This document shows, one piece after another, positions 14,328 to 21,408 of a stretch of 21,483 nt of DNA. Positions within the stretch are counted from its first letter, which is position 1; every line of letters begins with the position of its first letter. This DNA comes from JAXGVG01 sp040773965 (GTDB taxonomy: Bacteria; Pseudomonadota; Alphaproteobacteria; UBA9219). The translations under genes and the position numbers were made by a program. The DNA is taken from contig JAXGVG010000014.1 of assembly GCA_040773965.1 (NCBI GenBank), positions 1 through 21,483 of the forward strand, in the 5' to 3' direction. Under the pieces are notes generated by a model. That model was not told where the DNA came from and made no database searches. It saw nothing but the letters and a program-made list of their open reading frames with translations.

Positions 14328-15659
14328 TCAGTCCATCTCGTCCGGCATCTTCATCAGTTCGTCGGCGGTGACTTTTTTGTCCTCGATCCTGGCTTGGGCC
14401 AGAATGAAGTCCACCACCTTTTCTTCGAGGATCGGGGCGCGCAGGCGTTCCATCGCGCCCTCGGTCTTTGAGTAATAGTCGATAACCGCCTTTTCCTGAC
14501 CGGGGAAACGGCGCGCCTCGGCGATCATCGCGTTTCGCAAGTCGTTCGAGCTGACCTCGATCTTGTGCTTTTGCGCCACTTCGGCCAACAGCAAGCCAAG
14601 CCGGATGCGACGTTCGGCAATCGCGCGATATTCCTTTTTCAGCGTGTCGTCGCTTTTCTTTTTATCTTCCTCATCCAGCCTGCCGGCGACCTTATCTTTC
14701 TGCACCTGCTGCCAAATGGCGTCAAACTCGGAATCGGCCATGCCGGGCGGTATCGCAAAGTCGTGTTTTTCCGCCAGTTGATCCATCAATTGGCGTTTCA
14801 GCACGGCGCGTGTGATCCGTCCGTAATTGGCTTTTACGTCATCCGCAATGCGTTCGCGCAACGCGGCGAGGCTTGGAAATCCGGCCTCTTTTGCCATGGC
14901 GTCATCCGCCGCAATCTCTTTCCATTCCCTCAGTTCCTTCACGGTCACGGCAAAATCAGCCGTCTTTCCGGCCAGATGCCCCGCGTGATAATCGGCCGGG
15001 AATTGAACCGTGATTTTTTTGCTGTCTCCCGCTTTCAAACCCACAAGCTGGTCCTCGAACGTGCCAACGAAAAAACCCGAACCCAATTCGATCTTGTGGT
15101 TTTCGGCCTTCATGCCGGGATAGGGCGTGCCGTCGACAGAGCCGTCGAAGTCGATCACGAGCGTATCGCCCTTCATGGCCGCGCGGACTTCCTCGACAAG
15201 CTCCGGTTCCTTCATCGATCTGGCCAGCCGCATGACGGCTTCATCGACGGTCTTGTCTTCGACCTCGGCCATCGGACGCTCAAAACGCAACGATGTGAAA
15301 TCGACCGGCTTGATTTCCGGCAGCACCTCGACCGCGAGCTTGAATTCGACATCCTTCCCTTCCGCATAGCCGATCATTTCGACTTTCGGCTGGAGGGCGG
15401 GACGAAGTTTGCGTTCGTTCAGCGTTTTCTGCGTGCTGTCCGCGACGGCTTTCTCGAGCACATCGGCGCGCACATTGTCGCCGAACCGCTGGCGAAGAAC
15501 GTTCAAGGGCGCCTTGCCGGGACGAAAGCCCTGAATCTTGGCGGTCTTGCCGATTTCCTGTAAGCGCTCGGTCAGCGATTTCTCGACCATCGCCAGCGGA
15601 ATCTTGATGTTAAATTCGCGCTTTAATCCTTCGTTGACGGTTTCTTCGACTTGAATCAT
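14328..15659 (-). CDS. tig: Trigger factor
   Basis: The 443-residue product has the three trigger-factor domains. The N-terminal ribosome-binding domain has the signature GFRPGKAPLNVLRQRFG (residues about 43-60, equivalent to GFRKGKVP). The FKBP-type peptidyl-prolyl isomerase domain runs from KGDTLVIDFDGSVDG to TADFAVTVKELRE (about 150-240). The long helical C-terminal chaperone domain ends ADELMKMPDEMD. It binds ribosomal protein L23 at the exit tunnel and shields nascent chains. ATG 15659 follows AGGA at 7 nt; an upstream in-frame ATG lies inside the ribosome-binding region. It is the first protein gene of the tig-clpP-clpX-lon-hup cluster and lies behind tRNA-Leu. Confidence 0.96.
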   Translation of the reverse strand: MIQVEETVNEGLKREFNIKIPLAMVEKSLTERLQEIGKTAKIQGFRPGKAPLNVLRQRFGDNVRADVLEKAVADSTQKTLNERKLRPALQPKVEMIGYAEGKDVEFKLAVEVLPEIKPVDFTSLRFERPMAEVEDKTVDEAVMRLARSMKEPELVEEVRAAMKGDTLVIDFDGSVDGTPYPGMKAENHKIELGSGFFVGTFEDQLVGLKAGDSKKITVQFPADYHAGHLAGKTADFAVTVKELREWKEIAADDAMAKEAGFPSLAALRERIADDVKANYGRITRAVLKRQLMDQLAEKHDFAIPPGMADSEFDAIWQQVQKDKVAGRLDEEDKKKSDDTLKKEYRAIAERRIRLGLLLAEVAQKHKIEVSSNDLRNAMIAEARRFPGQEKAVIDYYSKTEGAMERLRAPILEEKVVDFILAQARIEDKKVTADELMKMPDEMD

Positions 15660-15699
15660 GGTTTTTCCTGTAAGTTCTGTTTGTCTAAATTGCACTCGT

Positions 15700-15766
15700 C
15701 CCCCTTCGCTAAAGCTTCGGGGGACATAAGATTTTCTAAGCGCGTTTCACGCGCAAGAAAATCTAA
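15700..15766 (-). repeat. Two-hairpin palindromic element, copy 2
   Basis: The element begins directly after the CCA of tRNA-Leu. Hairpin A has arms AGATTTTCT (15729-15737) and AGAAAATCT (15756-15764), extended inside by a perfect GCGCGT-TTC-ACGCGC stem. Hairpin B has arms CCCCC (15700-15704) and GGGGG (15719-15723) with the same TTC/TTC internal loop as copy 1. Compared with copy 1 the outer stem swaps a G-C pair for C-G, a compensatory difference. Confidence 0.85.
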
Positions 15767-15851
15767 TGGTGCGGGTGAAGGGACTTGAACCCCTACGGCC
15801 TAAACCACCAGGACCTAAACCTGGCGCGTCTACCAATTCCGCCACACCCGC
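15767..15851 (-). tRNA. tRNA-Leu (UAG)
   Basis: This 85-nt class II tRNA reads on the minus strand. The acceptor GCGGGTG pairs with CACCCGC, the anticodon stem CCAGG/CCTGG has loop TTTAGGT and hence anticodon TAG, and there is a long variable arm. The T arm contains GGTTCAAGTCC. Discriminator A and an encoded CCA complete it. It lies directly upstream of tig, as in relatives. Confidence 0.96.
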
Positions 15852-15902
15852 GCGGCCAAAAGCGGAAGACACCTACCAGAAGTCCGGTAAGAGGGAAACA
15901 AC

Positions 15903-16178
15903 TTATCGGGTCCCCCGGGCCGTATCGCCGTCTTCCGTCAGCCGCTCGCGGTAACGCGTCTGAAACACCTCCAGCGCCAGCGTCCGGTTCTCCACCGTCG
16001 GCATCCCCGAGCCGCGGGCCACCTGAAGCTGGTATCGCACGTGTGGAATGCCCATTTTGTCGTTGGCCACTTCCGTCACATAGGCGATTTCAACCACCGC
16101 GCCTGTGCCGCGGCGCCGGTAGGCGGCGCCAATCTTGACGACCTCCGTGTCGCGATAGGAAAGAGCGTTAAGGATCAT
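15903..16178 (-). CDS. Small conserved-looking hypothetical protein
   Basis: The 91-residue product begins MILNALSYRDTEVVKIGAAY. I do not recognise a family. It is soluble, with alternating strand patterns (VVEIAYVTEVAND, VRYQLQVARG) suggesting a small beta-barrel or beta-sheet domain, and a charged helical end (LALEVFQTRYRERL). ATG 16178 is preferred over the ATG at 16205 because AAGG lies about 9 nt upstream. It lies between nnr and tRNA-Leu on the same strand, 68 nt after nnr. Codon use resembles the neighbouring core genes, so it is probably a resident gene. Confidence 0.7.
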   Translation of the reverse strand: MILNALSYRDTEVVKIGAAYRRRGTGAVVEIAYVTEVANDKMGIPHVRYQLQVARGSGMPTVENRTLALEVFQTRYRERLTEDGDTARGTR

Positions 16179-16246
16179 TCTCTTGACCTTCGCACGCCGC
16201 CCCAAATTGTTCCTTGTGCGAAACGACGTCGGCTAAAAACACTAAG

Positions 16247-17764
16247 CTACGGGCCAACTATGGTCTTTCCGGCAGCGGCTGACAAGTCTTTAAGCGCATG
16301 GGGAAGACCGTTAACGATATCTTCCGCAATAAGTCCCGGTCCCAATAGGTCGGCCACCCGGCCATGAAGCCACGCCGCCGCCGCCGCCGCTCCGAAAACC
16401 GGCATGCCCGGCGATAACAGGCCCAACATCATCCCGGCCAGCACGTCCCCCGCGCCGCCTGTCGCCAGACAGGGGGGGGCGTTCCCGTTAACCACGCTGA
16501 AGCCTTCCGGGGTTGCGATGACCGTATCCGCGCCTTTGAGAAGAACGATGCATCCGGCTTTCTCCGCCGCTTTTTGCGCGCGCGTGATTTTATCGGCTCC
16601 TTCGACGGTTTTAAAGAGGCGCGCAAACTCGCCCTCATGCGGCGTTAAAACGCACGACGGATGCAGGTGCGCAAAAAGTTCGTCCGGCTCATCGGCAAAA
16701 GACGTCAAGGCATCGGCATCCAGCACGCATGGCTTGCGCGTCGCCAGCGCGGCGCGGACGAAATCTATCGTTCGGGCGTTCACGCCCAATCCGGGCCCGG
16801 CAAGCACCGCGTTGCGCTTGGGGTCGTCCAAAAGCCGCTGCCATTCGTTTACCGTCTCGGCCCGCTGAACAATGACGCTCTCCAGCGCCCCGGCATAAAT
16901 CGGCAAGGCCGCTTCGGGCGCCGCCAAGGTTACAAGCCCTGCGCCCATGCGCTGCGCCGCGCGCGCGGCCAGCCGCGACGCGCCCGTCATGACGGGTCCG
17001 CCCGCCAGCAACGCATGCCCCCGCGTATATTTATGTCCCTCGGGTTGCGGAAACGGAAATTGCGAAAACCATAAGTCCGGGTGGTTTTCGGCAACGGATG
17101 GGCGGATTGTCTTTAAATCCTCGGTCTTCATGCCCACATCTACGACGACGATCTCGCCGCAACGGGACGCGCCTGGCAAAAGCGCATGACCGCGTTTCTT
17201 GCGAAACCACGTAACCGTAATCTTTGGCGCGGTTGCCACGCCCAGAATGCGGCCCGTGTCGCCATCGAGTCCGCTGGGAAAATCGGCGGCGACAACCGGC
17301 AGCCGTCGCGCATTGACGGCCTCGATGATTTGAGCCACATCGCCTTCAAGCGGACGCTGCAAGCCCGTGCCAAAGAGCGCGTCGATCACAAGCTCGGCTT
17401 CATTGAGCAGAGCGGCGGCAAGTGGCTTTGTTTCGCCTTTCCATGCCCGCGCGGCTTTGGCGGCATCGGGCGATTGCGTTAGTGTGTTCATTGCGCCGAT
17501 CACCACAGGCCATCCGGCGCGGCGCAACGCCTCCGCCGCCACGTAGCCATCGCCGCCGTTGTTGCCGGGACCGCACATCGCAAGAACGGGGCAAGGCGCC
17601 CAGCGCTCCTGAATGATCCGCGCGACGGCTTGCCCGGCGTTTTGCATCAAATCGTAGAAAACCAACGGCCCGCGCGCGCAACAGGCCTCTTCGGCGCGGC
17701 GCATTTCGCCGCACGTTAAAAGCGCATGGCGGTCCCAGTGGGGAAAGAGGTCAAAAGCCGTCAT
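16247..17764 (-). CDS. nnr: Bifunctional NAD(P)H-hydrate epimerase/dehydratase
   Basis: The 505-residue product joins the two NAD(P)H-repair activities. The N-terminal YjeF epimerase half has CGPGNNGGDGYVAA (about residues 64-77), DALFGTG and DFPSGLDGDTG. The C-terminal ribokinase-like dehydratase half has HKYTRGHALLAGG, GPGLG, LDADAL, LTPHEGEFARLF, LLKGADTVI and CLATGGAGDVLAGMM. It repairs hydrated NADH and NADPH by epimerising S/R forms and dehydrating them with ADP or ATP. Length is normal for the fused enzyme. In many alphaproteobacteria this gene lies beside glnB-glnA. Here glnA is 2.1 kb away and divergent, and glnB is not between them. Confidence 0.95.
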   Translation of the reverse strand: MTAFDLFPHWDRHALLTCGEMRRAEEACCARGPLVFYDLMQNAGQAVARIIQERWAPCPVLAMCGPGNNGGDGYVAAEALRRAGWPVVIGAMNTLTQSPDAAKAARAWKGETKPLAAALLNEAELVIDALFGTGLQRPLEGDVAQIIEAVNARRLPVVAADFPSGLDGDTGRILGVATAPKITVTWFRKKRGHALLPGASRCGEIVVVDVGMKTEDLKTIRPSVAENHPDLWFSQFPFPQPEGHKYTRGHALLAGGPVMTGASRLAARAAQRMGAGLVTLAAPEAALPIYAGALESVIVQRAETVNEWQRLLDDPKRNAVLAGPGLGVNARTIDFVRAALATRKPCVLDADALTSFADEPDELFAHLHPSCVLTPHEGEFARLFKTVEGADKITRAQKAAEKAGCIVLLKGADTVIATPEGFSVVNGNAPPCLATGGAGDVLAGMMLGLLSPGMPVFGAAAAAAWLHGRVADLLGPGLIAEDIVNGLPHALKDLSAAAGKTIVGP

Positions 17765-17841
17765 CCGGCGCTCGCGGCTCCTGAAACAAAGCCATGTATC
17801 TTAGGCCAAAACGGGGCCGCCGCAAATGGCGAACGCGGCTA

Positions 17842-18409
17842 TTAAGGAAACGCCACGGGATTGCGTGGCTCCTCGCCGAAGGCTGCGGGCGGAAGAATGG
17901 ACGCTTCCCAGGCGTTCTGGAACAATTGGTGGTATGTGTCCGCAAAAGGCTTCGACTTAATCACAACGACATGAGGCTCCGACGACCTTTCGAGGTTAAG
18001 AAGGGCCAGATTGTTGTTGAAAACGTAATAACAGGCCGGCGTAAATTGCTGCTTTTTGATCCAGCGGTATTTGGGATAGCCTCTTGCTATGTAATGCTCC
18101 TCCCCCCTCGCAGACCAGCAAATTCATGCAGTAAGATTCGTCGCGCAGCCGGATCATATCGTTCATGCGCGCGATATGCCTGTTCGACTTTGGCTCTTCG
18201 CCGTAATAATCGCAAAACAGACGTTCATCAAAATTGGCCACGGACACATACCCGCCGTTTGTCATAAGGTCCGAATAAACAAAATCGTAAAAAAGGCGAA
18301 AGCCTTCGCGGCCGACAAACTCCTGCGTGTTTCTGAACTCGAAAGGCATGCCAACGCACTGAGCAGCCATGATGGCGTCTGCCTCCAACCGATGCGCGAG
18401 GTTTTCCAT
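17842..18409 (-). pseudogene. Unknown gene broken by a one-base frameshift
   Basis: An ATG at 18409 follows a strong AAGGAG ribosome-binding site and opens a frame beginning MENLAHRLEADAIMAAQCVG. Its sense continues to about NLLVCEGGG at a run of six G (C6 on the plus strand, 18102-18107), and it then ends at 17996 in low-quality sequence. The neighbouring frame carries on as EEHYIARGYPKYRWIKKQQF, then ACYYVFNNNLALLNLERSSE and IKSKPFADTYHQLFQNAWEA to a TAA at 17842. Removing one G restores a single protein of about 188 residues. No family is recognised; the tail is soluble and aromatic-rich, resembling a sensor or effector domain. It may be a true pseudogene, a phase-variable switch or a sequencing/assembly error. 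Confidence 0.7.
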
Positions 18410-18638
18410 GGTTATTCTCCTTGAAATCTGAGTTGGCCTTTTCCGGAAGACTCATTCGCCGCTGCGGAACCGGGGATTATTTGGCATTCACAGCGCGGGA
18501 TATGGCGTGGGAACGGGAGAACGTAATGGCATTCCATCGTATTGGCAAGTTAATGTTGTAAGTCTTATTCTAAGAAAGATTCTTGCGCGTTGAAAGACGC
18601 TCCTGCTACCCGAAAATCAAACGACGCTTGGCCCAAAT

Positions 18639-19547
18639 TCATTCCCGGCCAGAAACGATGGGCGGTATGGATGGTTTTCCCCGCACAATAATGCCTAATA
18701 TAAGCACGGTTTGCACTACGAACATCAACAGACGAAACCCTACGGCCAGAAGCCCCGCGCTGACAGGCTCCGTCCCGGCAAAGGTGAGAACGCCTGCCCA
18801 TCCCCATTCCGCAACGCCCAAATTGCCCGGGGTCAGCGGGATCAGAAACAACAGCGCCACAACCGGCGCGGCGGCTGCGATCGCAACAGGATCGATCAAC
18901 AGCCCCAGCGCCGGAGCGCCAACGATGAGCCGTGCGATGGTTAAGAGAACGCGTAACGCCGACCACAGAAGCAACGGCATGAGAAAACGGCGGGGAACGC
19001 GAGGAAAAAGCCTTCCCAGCAAGAGAACGATCCCGCCAACGGCCAACAGGCCAGCCAACGCCACGGGCGCCCAAACCTGCACAACGGCCTGATACCAAAG
19101 AATGAGAACCGCCGCAGGCAAAAACGCCGCGAGTAAAACAAATTCCATCAACTGGTCATAGAATGCGTTGCCCGCTCCTTCGCGCCAGTTTACGCCCGGC
19201 ATGTGACGCGACGCCCAGCTTCGCCCAAGAATGATCGCAAGCGACGGCGGCACGAATTGCCCGAACCAGTTCTGCCATGCGAAGTGCCGAAAGAAAAAAC
19301 CGGGCGCCGGTTCTTTGCCTGCCTCGCCATGCAGCGCTTCGGCCCATAGCGCCCATTTGCGCGCGCCGCTTCCCCACAAGGCGATGGTGAGAAGGACAAC
19401 GACGATGATCCAGGGCCACGAAAGGCCTTGCAGTAAACGCGCCCAATCAGCCTCACGGACATCAAGATGCAGGATAAGCGCGACGCAAAGCACCAGCCCC
19501 AGAAAAAGGCCTGCGCCAACGCGTACCCATGGCTGCAGCTTGTTCAT
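18639..19547 (-). CDS. Flippase-like integral membrane protein (LPG synthase TM-domain family)
   Basis: The 302-residue product has about eight membrane helices, starting VRVGAGLFLGLVLCVALILH. Family-like landmarks are WQNWFGQFVPPSLAIILGRSWASR and NAFYDQLMEFVLLAAF in the first half, and IPLTPGNLGVAEWGWAGVL near the C-terminus. These fit the lysylphosphatidylglycerol-synthase transmembrane (UPF0104/AglD-type) family, often linked to lipid or lipid-linked glycan flipping. No catalytic synthase domain is attached, so transport or flipping is the likelier role; the substrate is unknown. ATG 19547 is chosen since longer readings run through tRNA-His and only translate tRNA sequence. The gene begins 35 nt after the tRNA, so it may be expressed from the same transcript. 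Confidence 0.8.
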   Translation of the reverse strand: MNKLQPWVRVGAGLFLGLVLCVALILHLDVREADWARLLQGLSWPWIIVVVLLTIALWGSGARKWALWAEALHGEAGKEPAPGFFFRHFAWQNWFGQFVPPSLAIILGRSWASRHMPGVNWREGAGNAFYDQLMEFVLLAAFLPAAVLILWYQAVVQVWAPVALAGLLAVGGIVLLLGRLFPRVPRRFLMPLLLWSALRVLLTIARLIVGAPALGLLIDPVAIAAAAPVVALLFLIPLTPGNLGVAEWGWAGVLTFAGTEPVSAGLLAVGFRLLMFVVQTVLILGIIVRGKPSIPPIVSGRE

Positions 19548-19582
19548 ATGCCGTCTTTTGATAACTTTATTCCGAAGCTTGA

Positions 19583-19659
19583 TGGGGCGACCGACGGGAC
19601 TTGAACCCGCGACAACTCGGACCACAACCGAGGGCTCTACCAACTGAGCTACGGCCGCC
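19583..19659 (-). tRNA. tRNA-His (GUG)
   Basis: The cloverleaf reads on the minus strand. The acceptor GCGGCCG pairs with CGGTCGC, with the histidine-specific extra G-1 opposite C73. The D arm is GCTC/GAGC, and the anticodon stem CTCGG/CCGAG has loop TTGTGGT and hence anticodon GTG. The T arm contains GGTTCAAGTCC, and CCA is encoded. Confidence 0.97.
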
Positions 19660-19680
19660 ACACGCGCATACACTACAAAC

Positions 19681-19710
19681 AAAAAAGCCCGGCCCTCAAG
19701 GTTGCCGAGC
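19681..19710 (-). terminator. Intrinsic terminator of the small RNA
   Basis: A seven-pair stem (GCTCGGC/GCCGGGC, one G-U) with a 10-nt loop is followed by six T on the minus strand. It lies only 21 nt before tRNA-His. Either tRNA-His uses a promoter overlapping this hairpin or it depends on partial read-through. Confidence 0.75.
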
Positions 19711-19755
19711 GACACTTTTTCGTAAAGCGCCGAATGGGAGTGGACAGCTTTACGG
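19681..19755 (-). ncRNA. Predicted small RNA upstream of tRNA-His
   Basis: A complete small transcription unit reads on the minus strand. TTGACA (19791-19786), 18 nt and TAGGAT (19767-19762) place the start near 19755. Stem-loop 1 follows at once, with perfect 8-bp arms CGTAAAGC (19754-19747) and GCTTTACG (19728-19721) and a C-rich loop containing CUCCC. After an A-rich linker comes an intrinsic terminator: GCTCGGC, a 10-nt loop, GCCGGGC (one G-U pair) and TTTTTT (19710-19681). The product would be about 75 nt. It does not resemble 4.5S, 6S or tmRNA. CUCCC loops can pair with Shine-Dalgarno sequences in known alphaproteobacterial small RNAs, which suggests but does not prove a trans-acting regulator. 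Confidence 0.6.
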
Positions 19756-19761
19756 ATGTGC

Positions 19762-19791
19762 ATCCTAAACCCAAATTGGCAAAGTTGTCAA
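19762..19791 (-). promoter_or_regulatory. Promoter of the small RNA
   Basis: A perfect -35 TTGACA (19791-19786) and -10 TAGGAT (4/6, 19767-19762) are separated by 18 nt. The same spacing and -35 are seen before tRNA-Asp. It points away from glnA. Confidence 0.6.
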
Positions 19792-19884
19792 GTGCTTAAA
19801 GTGCTGTCATAGGGCTTGCCAGGTTCAGGCCACTGATTCGTTTTTTGCCGTTGTTTTCAACCTTCAAACCCAAGGGATGTCCCC

Positions 19885-21294
19885 ATGTCTATGCCAAAAG
19901 CCGTTCTCGACCTGATCAAAAAGCATAACGTCAAATACGTCGACCTGCGCTTCACCGACCCCCGCGGCAAGTTGCAGCACTTGACCCAGCACCTTGGCAC
20001 GCTCGACGAAGATGCCTTCAAGACCGGCGTTATGTTCGACGGCTCCTCCATCGCCGGATGGCGCGCGATCAACGAATCCGATATGGCGCTAATCCCCGAC
20101 GCCGGAACGGCCGTCATCGATCCCTTTTATGCGGAACCGACCCTGACGCTGTTCTGCGACGTTTACGAGCCGGTTTCCGGCAAACCCTACAATCGTTGCC
20201 CTCGCTCGATTGCCAAAAAGGCCGAAAAATATCTACGTTCGACGGGCATCGGCGATACCGCCTATTTCGGACCTGAGGCCGAGTTCTTCGTTTTCGACGA
20301 CGTAAGGTTCAGCGTCGACTCGCACCACACGTTTTTCAAACTGGATTCATCCGAGGCGCCGCAGAATACGGGCCGCGAATACGCGGATGGCAATCTTGGC
20401 CACCGTCCGCGGGTCAAAGGCGGCTACTTTCCCGTCAATCCCGTCGATTCGGCGCAGGATTTACGAACGGAAATGATGGTCATCCTCCAGCAAATGGGTG
20501 TGGAAGTCGAAAAGCACCATCACGAAGTGGCCACCGCCCAGCACGAGCTTGGCATAAAGTATGCGCCGCTGGTCCACAGCGCCGACAACACGCAGCTTTA
20601 CAAATACGTCGTGCACAACGTCGCGCACACCTATGGCAAGACGGCCACGTTTATGCCGAAGCCGATGCTGGGCGATAACGGTTCGGGCATGCACACGCAC
20701 CAGTCGCTCTGGAAAGGCAGCAAACCGCTGTTCGCAGGCAAAAAGTACGCGGGGCTTTCGGATGCGGCGCTGTACTACATCGGCGGAATCATCAAGCACG
20801 CACGGGCGCTCAACGCGCTGACCAACCCGACGACGAACAGCTACAAACGTTTGGTGCCGGGTTATGAAGCGCCGGTGTTGCTCGCTTATTCGGCGCGCAA
20901 CCGCTCGGCATCCTGCCGCATCCCGCACTGCAGCGGCCCGAACGGCAAGCGCGTGGAAATTCGTTTCCCGGATCCTTGCGCCAATCCTTACCTCGCTTTT
21001 GCGGGAATGCTCATGGCGGGGCTTGACGGGATCAAAAACAAAATCCATCCCGGCGACGCGATGGACAAGGACCTTTACCATCTGCCGCCGCGCGAACTTG
21101 CGAAAATCCCGACAGTGTGCAACTCGCTCACGCAGGCGATCAAGAACCTGAACAACGACCGCGCCTTTCTCCTAAGAGGCGGCGTGTTCACCGACGACAT
21201 GATCGACAGTTACCTCGACCTGAAACGCGAGGAGTACGACCGCGTCCGCATGACGCCGCACCCGGTTGAATACGATATGTATTATTCGTCGTAA
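19885..21294 (+). CDS. glnA: Glutamine synthetase, type I
   Basis: The 469-residue product is a full-length GSI enzyme. It has KYVDLRFTDPRGKLQHLT, the FDGSSIAGW motif, the catalytic YFGPEAEFFVFDD strand, HHHEVATAQHELGIKYAPL, the ATP-binding KPMLGDNGSGMHTHQSLW, NRSASCRIP and RVEIRFPDP. Y398 in MDKDLYHLPPRE corresponds to the adenylylated tyrosine of enteric GlnA, so control by GlnE-type adenylylation is expected. It condenses ammonia with glutamate using ATP as a cytosolic dodecamer. GGGAT lies about 9 nt before the ATG. No sigma-54 box with the required GG-N10-GC spacing was found upstream. The usual partner glnB is not adjacent. Confidence 0.98.
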   Translation: MSMPKAVLDLIKKHNVKYVDLRFTDPRGKLQHLTQHLGTLDEDAFKTGVMFDGSSIAGWRAINESDMALIPDAGTAVIDPFYAEPTLTLFCDVYEPVSGKPYNRCPRSIAKKAEKYLRSTGIGDTAYFGPEAEFFVFDDVRFSVDSHHTFFKLDSSEAPQNTGREYADGNLGHRPRVKGGYFPVNPVDSAQDLRTEMMVILQQMGVEVEKHHHEVATAQHELGIKYAPLVHSADNTQLYKYVVHNVAHTYGKTATFMPKPMLGDNGSGMHTHQSLWKGSKPLFAGKKYAGLSDAALYYIGGIIKHARALNALTNPTTNSYKRLVPGYEAPVLLAYSARNRSASCRIPHCSGPNGKRVEIRFPDPCANPYLAFAGMLMAGLDGIKNKIHPGDAMDKDLYHLPPRELAKIPTVCNSLTQAIKNLNNDRAFLLRGGVFTDDMIDSYLDLKREEYDRVRMTPHPVEYDMYYSS

Positions 21295-21321
21295 GGTTAA
21301 CGAAGAAAATATTTAACCATC

Positions 21322-21346
21322 AAGGGCGCCCCTGCCGGGCGCCCTT
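21322..21346 (+). terminator. glnA terminator hairpin lacking its T tract
   Basis: AAGGGCGCCC and GGGCGCCCTT form a perfect 10-bp stem around CTGCC, 27 nt after the glnA stop. Where a run of T would be expected, the sequence switches to CAGACTGCTGACAAAG, the apparent end of an insertion sequence. Confidence 0.75.
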
Positions 21347-21367
21347 CAGACTGCTGACAAAGTGTCG

Positions 21368-21395
21368 AAAAGCCTGGCGAAGAGCTGGGCTTTTT
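21368..21395 (+). terminator. Hairpin terminator inside insertion sequence
   Basis: AAAAGCC pairs with GGCTTTT around a 13-nt loop and is followed by T. It lies just upstream of the transposase start. Insertion sequences often carry such a hairpin to prevent read-through activation. Confidence 0.5.
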
Positions 21396-21408
21396 GATTC
21401 AATGGGGC

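Noticed and set aside
14565..15563. 332-codon open frame antisense to tig
   Set aside because: Shadow of tig with no motifs or independent signals.
17751..17945. 64-codon frame just upstream of nnr
   Set aside because: It overlaps the restored downstream half of the frameshifted gene, whose sequence is more protein-like.
19548..19763. 72-residue N-terminal extension of the flippase-like protein
   Set aside because: It translates the small RNA, its terminator and tRNA-His (AQLVEPSVVVRVVAGSSPVG), and its ATG overlaps the -10 box of the small RNA promoter.
19792..19884. Sigma-54 promoter before glnA
   Set aside because: No GG/GC pair with the needed 10-nt spacing was found on inspection.
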